DNA of 64,000 bases from an uncultured Pseudomonadota bacterium (GTDB taxonomy: Bacteria > Pseudomonadota > Alphaproteobacteria > Rs-D84), in assembly GCA_937885575.1 (NCBI GenBank), contig CALABO010000013.1:48393-112392 (forward strand), read 5' to 3'. Below, in pieces: positions 26,712-34,667 of the stretch (the first letter of the stretch is position 1; every line of letters begins with the position of its first letter). The notes beneath the pieces were generated by a model. It was not told the origin of the DNA. It saw only the letters and a program-made list of their open reading frames with translations, and made no database searches. The position numbers and the translations under genes are program-made.

Positions 26712-26735
26712 AACGCCGCGCAAGGCGACGTTTTC
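26712..26735 (-). terminator. Terminator downstream of tRNA-Arg
   Basis: On the minus strand, AACGTCGC/GCGGCGTT with a short loop, followed by TTTATTTT, 11 nt after the tRNA 3' end. Confidence 0.8.
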
Positions 26736-26745
26736 ATTTTTATCC

Positions 26746-26822
26746 TGGCGCACCCAGAAGGATTCGAACCCTCAGTCTTCTGATCCGTAGTCAGACGCTT
26801 TATCCAGTTGAGCTATGGGTGC
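26746..26822 (-). tRNA. tRNA-Arg(ACG)
   Basis: A 77-nt cloverleaf on the minus strand, GCACCCATAGCTCAACTGG at the 5' end, TTCGAAT T-loop, encoded CCA. The anticodon stem TCTGA/TCAGA encloses CTACGGA, giving anticodon ACG (A34 normally becomes inosine). Upstream, TTGCAA, 16 nt, TAGAAT makes a good promoter. Confidence 0.96.
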
Positions 26823-26875
26823 AACGCGTATTATTCTATACCAAAATATCCCGATTGCAAGAAAAAAGATTTCAC

Positions 26876-27020
26876 AAAGTGGTTAGTGCTAGTGTAAGTG
26901 GTTAGTAGTGTCTGGAATAAATCTGTAATTGCGCAATAATTCCAGAAAGCAAAGTTCCCCTCTCGAGATGGGTGGCCGAAGGCCGGGGTGTGGTTCTCTA
27001 ACCACTACCACTAACCACTA
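26876..27020. repeat. TTAGTG arrays, 36-nt core and GC hairpin (copy 5)
   Basis: From left: AGTGGTTAGTGCTAGTGTAAGTGG array, 36-nt core at 26911-26946, GC hairpin repeat at 26953-26998 (CCCCTCTCGAGATGGGTGG, GGCCGAAGGCC, GGGGTGTGGTT), then the inverted array CTAACCACTACCACTAACC. The last CTA (27018-27020) is the htpX stop codon. Confidence 0.85.
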
Positions 27021-27944
27021 CATACTTTCCAATCGTCGAATCCTTTCCGCAATCGGTGGGTGGGTTGCCATAATTTCGCCAAAAAACGCGCGCGTCCGTG
27101 TTGGGTTCGCGATGCATATTGCCGCCATCGTTTTGCGCCCATCAAGGTTTTTAACAACCGAATGTTCCGAAATTTTACGCAGTGCCGTCGCGAGTGCCCG
27201 CGGATTTCGGGTTATGTACGCACCCGTCGCATCCGCCGCATATTCACGCCGCCGCGAAATCGCCATATGCAAAATCGGCGAAATCACAACATTGAAAAGT
27301 GTGAACGCCAACCACACCATCATTATCACCGCCGCGCCATTGTTTTTATCATCGCCATCCGAACGCGCATACATCATATTCCGCGCCAGCATATCCGCAA
27401 TAAAGACCGTCACGCCAATGCCGGTAATGATGAACATGCTAAGCCGTATGTCGCGATTGCCGATGTGTGCCATTTCGTGGGCGATTACACCCTCCAGTTC
27501 CGGTCGGTCCAATTTTTCGATAATTCCACGGGTGAGCGCCACCGTCGCATCACGCGGCCCGCGCCCCGTTGCGAACGCGTTAAGGCCACCGTCTTCGATA
27601 ACATAAACCCGTGGTGTTGGCAACCCGGCGGCGATTGCGACATTTTCCACCGATTTATAAACATACCTGTATTCTGGGTCGGTGTCGCCTATCTGCTTTG
27701 CGCCCGCCATGGAAAGCATCATCGAATCCCCAAACGCCCATGATATCAGCATCCAAACGGCGCACACAGCAATCGTCGGCACCGCCACCATAGTGGTTGT
27801 ATTGATTGCATCATTTAACGGTTGCACACACCAAACACAGATGAACACCAACGCAATAAAAATAACCGGAAACAGCACCACCAACACCGCGGTTTTTATG
27901 TTGTTTGCACGTATATGGTCATAAACAGTTTTGACTTTTTTCAT
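27018..27944 (-). CDS. htpX: HtpX-type membrane zinc metalloprotease
   Basis: M48-family protease of the inner membrane that degrades damaged membrane proteins. From the ATG at 27944 the product is 308 residues: two N-terminal helices (VLVVLFPVIFIALVFICVW and a second), the zinc motif HEMAHIGNRD near 152, two more hydrophobic segments, and the Glu ligand in SRRREYAADA. The longer in-frame extension upstream is rejected because it has no family similarity. The TAG stop comes from the adjacent repeat. Divergent from the M23 peptidase gene. Confidence 0.94.
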   Translation of the reverse strand: MKKVKTVYDHIRANNIKTAVLVVLFPVIFIALVFICVWCVQPLNDAINTTTMVAVPTIAVCAVWMLISWAFGDSMMLSMAGAKQIGDTDPEYRYVYKSVENVAIAAGLPTPRVYVIEDGGLNAFATGRGPRDATVALTRGIIEKLDRPELEGVIAHEMAHIGNRDIRLSMFIITGIGVTVFIADMLARNMMYARSDGDDKNNGAAVIMMVWLAFTLFNVVISPILHMAISRRREYAADATGAYITRNPRALATALRKISEHSVVKNLDGRKTMAAICIANPTRTRAFFGEIMATHPPIAERIRRLESM

Positions 27945-28049
27945 ACCCCAATCATACCGAAACCATCCCACAGAATTCAAGAAATTTTTGCTTACACCAA
28001 ACCAGGGCAAAGCCCTGGCACAGTCTCGGCACCGCACCAGCGGTGACGG

Positions 28050-28078
28050 ATAACCACTTACACTTGCACTGGCCACTA
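28050..28078. repeat. TTAGTG-array remnant in the promoter of the M23 gene (copy 6)
   Basis: The inverted array TAACCACTTACACTTGCACT continues to GGCCACTAAAT. TTGCAC inside it (28064-28069) lies 16 nt before TAAAAT (28086-28091), so the repeat appears to supply the -35 box of the following gene. Confidence 0.6.
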
Positions 28079-28100
28079 AATATGATAAAATACATACATA

Positions 28101-28946
28101 ATGTGGGGCGGGGCAATTATTTCTTTTGCGATGGCGATGTTTACACACACGGCGGTTTTCGCCGGGTTCCTTGCGCCAATGGAATTTCCAAAGGTTGCGG
28201 CCGATTTGTCTTTTGTTGACCGTATGGCACTAAACGCCGCCGGATATGAACCATACGAAAGCGAATACGATGAAAACGGAAAATGTATTTCGGGGTGCGC
28301 GTATGCGTTACCAAATATCGAAGATGAAATTGCCGCAATGGAACGCCGTAATGCGATGGTCCGCCAAAATTTGGTGGACGATTACGGATACACCGAAACC
28401 GAAGACGGCGATTTAATCCCGCCGACCGAAGACATGCCTTGGGATGATGGCGATGGTGACTTTGATACGCCATTTCCAATCGAATACAAACAATGTGCGA
28501 TTCAAAACCCAAAGTTCAAAAATACCAATGTGCCGTATGGGTCGCCACTTGGGTATATAACATGTATAACATCTGACTATGGCGTGCAAAGAAAATTATC
28601 TTGGTACAACAAAACAAAGATTCATTATGGTATTGATTTGGCCGCAAACACGGGAACACCGATATACGCGCCGGCAAATGGGGTTGTTGAAACAGTTTTT
28701 AATATGAACAGAACCTGTGGCAACGGAATAATTATAAAACACCCAAGTGGTTACGCAACACAATACTGTCACCTAAGCCGGGTGTCTGTGTCGCGTGGTG
28801 AATCGGTCGCATCGGGTTGCCTTATTGGATACACGGGCAACACCGGACTTTCAACAGGCCCGCACTTGCATTACGCGGTAAAGAAAGACGGCTATGCGAT
28901 AAATCCAAGAAACTTTATCGAACCTGGACACAGGATGTGTCACTAG
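28101..28946 (+). CDS. Exported M23 (LytM-type) peptidase
   Basis: A 281-residue envelope protein with an N-terminal hydrophobic signal (ISFAMAMFTHTAVFAG). The middle part is acidic. The C-terminal M23 domain (about 150-275) contains KIHYGIDLAANTGTPIYAPA (His and Asp ligands), the YCHLS strand and GPHLHYAV (catalytic and zinc His), so it should be an active zinc endopeptidase or a LytM regulator that retains its ligands. It likely cleaves peptidoglycan cross-links. The -10 box ends 9 nt before the ATG and no Shine-Dalgarno is seen. Its TAG stop overlaps the convergent Smr-gene stop by four bases (CTAG). Confidence 0.85.
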   Translation: MWGGAIISFAMAMFTHTAVFAGFLAPMEFPKVAADLSFVDRMALNAAGYEPYESEYDENGKCISGCAYALPNIEDEIAAMERRNAMVRQNLVDDYGYTETEDGDLIPPTEDMPWDDGDGDFDTPFPIEYKQCAIQNPKFKNTNVPYGSPLGYITCITSDYGVQRKLSWYNKTKIHYGIDLAANTGTPIYAPANGVVETVFNMNRTCGNGIIIKHPSGYATQYCHLSRVSVSRGESVASGCLIGYTGNTGLSTGPHLHYAVKKDGYAINPRNFIEPGHRMCH

Positions 28947-29314
28947 TCGTCGTTCAATTTGCGGAATTTGACGGCGAAACTGCCGTTATTTATCGGTGTG
29001 CATGAAACGACATATGGCGAAAGCAAACTTTCGCGCACCCATTCTTGGAATTTGATTTTCAGTACCCCACTTGCCCCCGTTATGATTTTTGCATCTTTTA
29101 CCCCCGATAACGCAAGTTCCATGATTTCATCCCATGACTGTTCGATTGTTTTCATATGCAAATCAAGTGTCGCGTGTTCGGGAACATGCACGGGCGCGGG
29201 AATCCGCGTTGACAGGTGTAATTCGGTTCTAACGCGCCGGCGCGTCACGGAATCATCCGGCGAAAAATTCGCATCGATCATTTCGGCAATATCTTGGTCC
29301 GTAAGTTTGCGCAT
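28943..29314 (-). CDS. Smr (MutS2 C-terminal-like) domain protein
   Basis: A 123-residue protein with a short N-terminal region and an Smr domain from about 48: ATLDLHMKTIEQSWDE (the LDLHG-type motif, here LDLHM), AKIITGASGVLKIKFQEWV (ITGKG-like), and a final GSFAVKFRK strand. Smr domains nick DNA or cut RNA in some families. The Gly-to-Met change in LDLHG and the ITGAS form are divergent, so activity is uncertain. It precedes bamD's end by 3 nt on the same strand; co-transcription with bamD is likely. Confidence 0.75.
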   Translation of the reverse strand: MRKLTDQDIAEMIDANFSPDDSVTRRRVRTELHLSTRIPAPVHVPEHATLDLHMKTIEQSWDEIMELALSGVKDAKIITGASGVLKIKFQEWVRESLLSPYVVSCTPINNGSFAVKFRKLNDD

Positions 29315-29317
29315 CGA

Positions 29318-30046
29318 TTATTTATCTTTCAGTTTTTTCGCCCATTTGCCGTCCGGAAAGTTTAGTTTTAACATTTCGGCAAACCCGTCCGCTTGTTCGG
29401 ATAAACCAATTGCGGTATATGCCTCGGTAAGTCTATACATCGCCTCTTCGGGCATGACGGTTTCGGGTGCATCGGTTATAACAGATTGAAACTTTGTAAT
29501 CGCACTTGCCCAGTTTTCTTTACGCATATCGTTGCGCGCGGAATACATAACCTTGCCCGCGATATAGTTTTTTAGGATATTGATTTTGTTTTTTGAATTT
29601 TCGGCATATGGCGACCGCGGAAACCGGTCAACGATTTGCTGAAATTGTTGTAATGCATAGACCGACATTCCCGGTTCACGGCGGACATCACTAACCTGGC
29701 GATAATAGCACATCCCGCGCAGGTATAATACATATGGCACATCCCGATGCCCCGGGTGAAACCGCATAAACCGGTCGGCGGTAAGGATTGCGCCTGGAAA
29801 ATCATCGTCCAAGTATTGTGAATATGCCGCCATAATCAACGCGTCCGCCGACCAACTGCTTGCCGGGTATTGTGTTTCAACCATTTGAAACTTTTCGGCC
29901 GCATCGTCATAGTTTTCTTTTTCAAATTCGCCGTACGCATCGTCATAGAGTTCCGTAATCGATTTGTTCGTTATAATTTTATCGGCATCACCGCTGCATC
30001 CGGCAACGGCAATCCCCAGTAAAAGCGGTAAAAATAATTTTTTCAT
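29318..30046 (-). CDS. bamD: Outer membrane assembly lipoprotein BamD
   Basis: Essential TPR lipoprotein of the BAM complex. The 242-residue protein has a lipobox (GIAVAGCSG, Cys near residue 17) and five TPR-like repeats: ELYDDAYGEFEKENYDDAAE, PASSWSADALIMAAYSQYL, PGHRDVPYVLYLRGMCYY with the family DVRREPG segment, RFPRSPYAENSKNKINIL, and TEAYTAIGLSEQADGFAEML. It pairs functionally with bamA at 9.4 kb. Length and order match the family. Confidence 0.94.
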   Translation of the reverse strand: MKKLFLPLLLGIAVAGCSGDADKIITNKSITELYDDAYGEFEKENYDDAAEKFQMVETQYPASSWSADALIMAAYSQYLDDDFPGAILTADRFMRFHPGHRDVPYVLYLRGMCYYRQVSDVRREPGMSVYALQQFQQIVDRFPRSPYAENSKNKINILKNYIAGKVMYSARNDMRKENWASAITKFQSVITDAPETVMPEEAMYRLTEAYTAIGLSEQADGFAEMLKLNFPDGKWAKKLKDK

Positions 30047-30063
30047 TTCTTTTTATTCCTGTC

Positions 30064-30100
30064 TTGATTTTGTTTGTTCGCATTTAGTATAATCCAAACT
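30064..30100 (+). promoter_or_regulatory. Promoter giving a probably leaderless murJ mRNA
   Basis: TTGATT at 30064-30069, an 18-nt spacer, and TATAAT at 30088-30093, 7 nt from the ATG at 30101. No Shine-Dalgarno is present. Confidence 0.6.
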
Positions 30101-31564
30101 ATGAAACTTGGCAAACATATTTTCGGCGTTGGCGCCATGACGGGAATAAGTCGCATATTCGGATTCATTCGTGATATGCTGATTGCGCGCGTGCTGGGCG
30201 CGGGGCGGCTTTCGGATATTTTTTTGGCGGCATTCAAATTGCCGAATTTGTTTCGTGACCTGCTTGGCGAAGGGGCATTGTCGGCGATATTTATTCCAAT
30301 GTATGCGGATTCACGACACGATGAATCTTTTGCAAAAAATGTTTTTTCGTGGCTTTTTGTCATATTGCTTGGAATAACACTGGTCTTTGAAATTTTTATG
30401 CCACTTGTTGTGTGGGGTTTGGCGCCCGGGTTTGCGGATGTGCCGGGTAAAATGGAAATGACCGTTGTTATATCGCGCATAATGTTTTTCTATGTTATTT
30501 TCATTTGCGCGGCGGCGTTTTTGTCGGCGGTGTTAAACGCGTTTTCGCGGTTTATGCTTGCGGCGTTTATGCCGGTGTTGTTAAATATAATGCTTATCGG
30601 CGCGTTGCTGTTTTCAATGCACATTGGCGCATCGGATACGGTCCTGTATATAATGGCGGGGACGGTCGTTTTGTCCGGAATAATTCAATGTTTGGTACTG
30701 CTGTGGCGAATACACAGAAAACATTTCGGTTTGCGCCTTGTGGTGCCGCGATGGACGCCGGCGATAAAGACGATGTTCAAACGTTTTGGTGTAAGTTTGA
30801 TTGGCAACGGCTTTTATCAAATTACTATAATTCTTGGGACATTGGTGGCAAGTTTTGAAAGTGGTGCGGTGTCGTGGCTTTATTATTCCGACCGAATTGT
30901 TCAGTTGCCATTTGCAATGATTGGACTTGCGGTTGGAACGGTTTTAATGTCGTCGATATCAAATGCAATCGCCGAAAAAAATATGCGCAGTGTCCATATC
31001 CAACAAAATTCTTCGATGCGCCAATCAATGATGTTGATTATGCCGTGCGTGGCGGGATTGTTCGTGTTGGCGGAACCGATAATAAAATATCTTTTTGAAT
31101 ACGGCGCATGGACGGCGCATTCAACGCACGCGGTTGCAATCGCAATTATGATTCAGGTTTTTGTTCTGCCCGCAATGCTGATAAGTCAGATTTACAGTAA
31201 AACCCTTTATGCGTCCCAGGATGTAAAAACCCCGGTTAAAACAAGTATTGTATCGCTTGGTGTTGCATCGGTGATATATATCGGACTTTTTTGGTTCGTT
31301 GGATATTTGGCGATTCCGATTGGCGTGGTGGTAAGTGGTTATGTGAAAAATTACCTGCTGGGGCGCGCGTGTCGTCGGCGTGGACTTGCCAAAATTGATG
31401 GCCAAACGGTTCGTGCAATTGTTGTGTTTGGTGTAATTGCGGCGGCGCTTGGGGTTGGACTTTGGTTTGTTCCGGTGACAAGTATTTTTGCACTGGGGCT
31501 TGCGATTGCGGGTTATGGGATAATCTATATGCCAATTGCGTTTTTAATAAATCGTAAAATATAA
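30101..31564 (+). CDS. murJ: Lipid II flippase MurJ
   Basis: A 487-residue MATE-like membrane protein of the MOP superfamily with 14 predicted helices, which flips lipid II across the inner membrane for peptidoglycan synthesis. Diagnostic segments are SRIFGFIRDMLIARVLGAG near the start, AFKLPNLFRDLLGEGALSAI and FIPMY. The ATG at 30101 is preferred over the upstream TTG because the family begins just before this motif and the promoter ends 7 nt before it. The last two helices are compact, which is normal. Confidence 0.95.
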   Translation: MKLGKHIFGVGAMTGISRIFGFIRDMLIARVLGAGRLSDIFLAAFKLPNLFRDLLGEGALSAIFIPMYADSRHDESFAKNVFSWLFVILLGITLVFEIFMPLVVWGLAPGFADVPGKMEMTVVISRIMFFYVIFICAAAFLSAVLNAFSRFMLAAFMPVLLNIMLIGALLFSMHIGASDTVLYIMAGTVVLSGIIQCLVLLWRIHRKHFGLRLVVPRWTPAIKTMFKRFGVSLIGNGFYQITIILGTLVASFESGAVSWLYYSDRIVQLPFAMIGLAVGTVLMSSISNAIAEKNMRSVHIQQNSSMRQSMMLIMPCVAGLFVLAEPIIKYLFEYGAWTAHSTHAVAIAIMIQVFVLPAMLISQIYSKTLYASQDVKTPVKTSIVSLGVASVIYIGLFWFVGYLAIPIGVVVSGYVKNYLLGRACRRRGLAKIDGQTVRAIVVFGVIAAALGVGLWFVPVTSIFALGLAIAGYGIIYMPIAFLINRKI

Positions 31565-31574
31565 AAATAAAAAG

Positions 31575-31603
31575 TTGAAACCACCTTTTTTATATGGTAT
31601 AAT
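31575..31603 (+). promoter_or_regulatory. Promoter of the rlpA-like gene
   Basis: TTGAAA at 31575-31580, a 17-nt spacer, and TATAAT at 31598-31603: close to the sigma-70 consensus. The gene has an AAGGAG ribosome-binding site. Confidence 0.75.
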
Positions 31604-31632
31604 ACCGTCATAAAGAATGTAAGGAGTAATCA

Positions 31633-32541
31633 ATGAAAAAATTGGTATCTTTGGCGGTGTTGACCGCGTTGGTCGCGGGTTGCGCCGATTTGTCACAGAC
31701 AGGCAGTTCGGATTATGGTTCCGATGGTATCGGTGAAGAAACCCTTGCCACAGAGGCAAAAACCACACCGGCGCCGGTAAATGACGATTCGTATCTGCTT
31801 GCGGCGGCACCACGTTATTATGTTGGAAATGCGTACAAGGTCGAAGATACTCAATACATCCCGGCCGAAGATTGGACATATAACCAGGTTGGCATGGCGG
31901 GTATAATTCCAACTGAATTAAACGGCACGAAAACAAGCAACGGTGAAACATACAACATGAACCAAATGTTGGGAACAAGCAAAACTTTGCCACTGCCCAC
32001 GATTGCCAAGGTCACAAATTTGGAAAACGGCGAATCGGTTGTTGTTCGTATAAACAATCGTGGTCCGTTTGTTAATACGCGTATCATAGATTTATCTGCG
32101 GCGGCGGCGGAAAAGATTGGCGTAACCAATCAATCCAAGGTCCAGGTTCAGATTATGCCTGAACAAACAATGTTGGTTAAAACCGCAACGGTTGGCAAAA
32201 CCGCGATGGTGCCGGCCACGGAAACGGTTGCAAAGCAACAGGTTGTTGCGGAACCCGTTCAAACATCCGAACCTGCGCCCGCACCGGCACCGGTCGCATC
32301 CGGCGACTACAGTGTCCAAGTTGCGGCGTTCTATGCCGAAGATAGTGCGAACACATTATTGCAAAAAATGCGCACCTATGGTGATGCGATTGTCGTAAAG
32401 GAAGGCGATATGTACAAGGTTCGTATTGTAAATCTTGATGCGGCCGGCGCGCGTCGTGTGATTGACGCACTGCGTAACGGCGAAGGCATGGCGCCGGGTC
32501 TGTTAAAGAACGGTCGCTGGATAAACGCCGACAGCATATAA
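31633..32541 (+). CDS. rlpA: RlpA-like lipoprotein with SPOR domain, catalytic residues replaced
   Basis: A 302-residue lipoprotein (lipobox LVAGC, Cys near 17) with a double-psi beta-barrel (about 60-175) and a C-terminal SPOR domain (about 225-300, DYSVQVAAFYAEDSANTLL) that binds denuded septal glycan. The RlpA core NGETYNMNQMLGTSKTLPLP and RINNRGPF matches the family, but Ser replaces the His of the usual AHKTLPLP and Asn the Asp of NDRGPF; these are the residues reported as needed for lytic transglycosylase activity. It is therefore probably non-enzymatic, acting as a septal binding protein. Alignment is from memory of the family. Confidence 0.85.
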   Translation: MKKLVSLAVLTALVAGCADLSQTGSSDYGSDGIGEETLATEAKTTPAPVNDDSYLLAAAPRYYVGNAYKVEDTQYIPAEDWTYNQVGMAGIIPTELNGTKTSNGETYNMNQMLGTSKTLPLPTIAKVTNLENGESVVVRINNRGPFVNTRIIDLSAAAAEKIGVTNQSKVQVQIMPEQTMLVKTATVGKTAMVPATETVAKQQVVAEPVQTSEPAPAPAPVASGDYSVQVAAFYAEDSANTLLQKMRTYGDAIVVKEGDMYKVRIVNLDAAGARRVIDALRNGEGMAPGLLKNGRWINADSI

Positions 32542-32567
32542 AAGAGTTCTCGTGTGTGTACCTCCGG

Positions 32568-32594
32568 ATCCCCGTTGCAAAACGGGGATTTTTT
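32568..32594 (+). terminator. Intrinsic terminator of the rlpA-like gene
   Basis: Stem ATCCCCGTT/AACGGGGAT followed by TTTTT. The T-run overlaps the stop codon of the convergent deaminase gene. Confidence 0.88.
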
Positions 32595-33084
32595 AGTGCG
32601 TTTTTGCATTTGGGGTAATTGATTTATATATAACACCGGCTTCATCAAACATTTTAAGAGATAAATCTAAACTATCGCGCCAACCTGGTATTTGTTTCTG
32701 TTCTTCTGGTTCCATATAAATTACTTCCTTAATCCCGGCCTGAATAATCGCGCCTGCGCAACGCATGCATGGTGGCATAGTCACATATAAAATCGCCCGG
32801 CTAAGGTTGGTTCCGTTTCTGGCGGCATTTAATACGGCGTTCACTTCAGCATGAACAACGTATTCATATTTTATTGGGCGTGTCCATCTTTGCGGAATAT
32901 CATCATTCACCCCGCGTGGAAAACCGTTGAATCCCATGGAACGAACCTCTTTATCAGGCCCTATGATAACACAACCAACCTTGGTGCTGTTATCCTTGGA
33001 CCAGGTCGCGATAAGTTTAGCCATTTCCATAAATCGCAGATTCCATTTTTCATTAAATGTAAAATTTTGCTTTGTTTCGGTCAT
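32593..33084 (-). CDS. dCMP deaminase (ComEB family)
   Basis: Zinc enzyme converting dCMP to dUMP, a source of dTMP. The 163-residue product has the zinc and catalytic motif HAEVNAVLNAARN and the PPCMRCAGAIIQAG zinc ligands, and in the N-terminal part WSKDNSTKVGCVIIGPD plus the family loop RSMGFNGFPRGVND. Length is typical. Convergent with the rlpA-like gene, divergent from era. Confidence 0.92.
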   Translation of the reverse strand: MTETKQNFTFNEKWNLRFMEMAKLIATWSKDNSTKVGCVIIGPDKEVRSMGFNGFPRGVNDDIPQRWTRPIKYEYVVHAEVNAVLNAARNGTNLSRAILYVTMPPCMRCAGAIIQAGIKEVIYMEPEEQKQIPGWRDSLDLSLKMFDEAGVIYKSITPNAKTH

Positions 33085-33184
33085 GATAAATCCTTTTGTG
33101 CTTTCTTAACCACAATTTACAATAACCGCGGGATTTTGCAAGTTTTTTGTTCACTTTTGAAATATGTGTGCTATTGTTTATGGT

Positions 33185-34078
33185 ATGAGTAAGACATATT
33201 CTGGATTTATCGCGATTGCGGGGCCGACAAACGCCGGCAAAAGCACCCTGTTGAATCAAATCATGGGGCGCAAGGTTTCAATTGTTTCGCACAAGGTTCA
33301 AACAACGCGAACGAACCTGCGTGCCGTGAAAATGGTTGGGACACGACAATTGATTTTTGTTGATACCCCTGGGATTTTCCGACCCGCCCGTCGCCTTGAC
33401 CGCGCAATGGTTTCGGCGGCGATGACCGCGCTTTCCGATGCGGATGCGGTTTTGTTGATCATCGATGCGACCAAGGGAATTACCGATACGGTGCGCGAAA
33501 TCATCGGAAAAATCCGCGAACATAAAAATCTGTTTGTTGCGCTAAATAAAACCGATGCGGTAAAGAAAAGTGAACTTTTGCCGATTGCCGCGGAATTAAA
33601 CGAAATGGCGAATTTTCGTGAAATCTTTATGATTTCGGCAATGAAAAATGACGGTGTTGCGGAAATGTTGACGTCGTTGGCGGCGGTTATGCCGGCATCG
33701 CCATATTTGTTTGATGCGGCGGACGCAACCGATGTGCCGGATAATTTATACCTTGCGGAATTGACGCGGGAAAAGGTTTATCGTTATATTCACCAAGAAT
33801 TGCCGTATCACATAAATGTCGTAACGGAACGTGTTGATGTCGATGCCGACGGGGTACTTGATATTTATCAGAAAATCGTTGTGCAAAGTGATGCACATAA
33901 AAAGATTGTGATTGGACGCGCAGGGGCGCAACTTAAAAAAATTGGAACGGCGGCGCGGCATGATATCCAAGATCAATGGGGCGTGAACGCGCGTTTGCAT
34001 TTGTTCGTGCGCGTGGAACCGGATTGGGAAAACACCGCCGAAAATTACACCGACCAAGGTTTAGAGTTTAAGAAATAA
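33185..34078 (+). CDS. era: GTPase Era
   Basis: Ribosome biogenesis GTPase that binds 16S rRNA 3' end in 30S assembly. From 33185 the product is 297 residues: G1 GPTNAGKST, G2 region QTTRTN, G3 DTPG, G4 NKTD, and a C-terminal KH domain with VIGRAGAQLKKIGTAAR. The upstream in-frame start is rejected because the G1 motif normally lies about 10-15 residues in. TATTGT ends 7 nt before the ATG and there is no Shine-Dalgarno, so it may be leaderless. Separated from its usual partner rnc. Confidence 0.95.
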   Translation: MSKTYSGFIAIAGPTNAGKSTLLNQIMGRKVSIVSHKVQTTRTNLRAVKMVGTRQLIFVDTPGIFRPARRLDRAMVSAAMTALSDADAVLLIIDATKGITDTVREIIGKIREHKNLFVALNKTDAVKKSELLPIAAELNEMANFREIFMISAMKNDGVAEMLTSLAAVMPASPYLFDAADATDVPDNLYLAELTREKVYRYIHQELPYHINVVTERVDVDADGVLDIYQKIVVQSDAHKKIVIGRAGAQLKKIGTAARHDIQDQWGVNARLHLFVRVEPDWENTAENYTDQGLEFKK

Positions 34079-34202
34079 AAGGACATAAAAATGAAAATTT
34101 GTATGTGAGAACGAGTGTAAACGAAGTTCGAACAACTACAAATTTGCGCGCAAGGCGCAAGCCGAGCGAAAAAATATAAACAAATAACAAAGGAATCAAA
34201 AT

Positions 34203-34667
34203 ATGAAAGTTAATCAAAATATAAAAATCAATCCAAAATATAAATTGATGGCGTTGTTATCATTGCTGTTGGCGATGGGGTGCGCACGATATGAACACAA
34301 GAATGTCATTCAGGGAATTAGTAAAAAGGATAAAACCAGAATATTTTTACTAAAGGATGCCGAAACCAACGAAGAAAGAATTTTATCGATTGAACCCGCA
34401 TGGAACTCTTATGTTGATATTTATGCGGATTATGATTATCTGCAACCTGGTGATACGGTGGTGGTTTATGTTAGGGGGCTTTTATCTGATGGGTATTATT
34501 CGCACTCCAAGGTTTTGTCACCGGAAAAAACTTATGGCGATGTTGGAATGGTGTATGAATATATGTCAGATACGCTTGCCGCACGTAAAATCCGTGCCGG
34601 ATTTAATAAAGAATGCGAAACTTTTGAAGCATTAAAGCAAGATATGCAACATACTACAAAAAGATAA
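34203..34667 (+). CDS. Lipoprotein of unknown function
   Basis: A 154-residue protein with an extended signal and lipobox (LLLAMGC, Cys near 26), so membrane-anchored. The mature part has an OB- or beta-rich look (RIFLLKDAETNEERILSIE, then DTVVVYVRGLLSDGYYSH) and a helical C-terminus. AAAGGAATC precedes the ATG. Composition is more AT-rich than the neighbours. The queA ATG follows directly after its stop. Not recognised. The 124 bp between era and this gene hold only a short GCGCGCAAGGCGC hairpin. Confidence 0.65.
   Translation: MKVNQNIKINPKYKLMALLSLLLAMGCARYEHKNVIQGISKKDKTRIFLLKDAETNEERILSIEPAWNSYVDIYADYDYLQPGDTVVVYVRGLLSDGYYSHSKVLSPEKTYGDVGMVYEYMSDTLAARKIRAGFNKECETFEALKQDMQHTTKR

Noticed and set aside
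27945..28148. N-terminal extension of HtpX
   Set aside because: Overlaps the divergent M23 gene and a repeat, and has no resemblance to HtpX; the family begins at the ATG at 27944.
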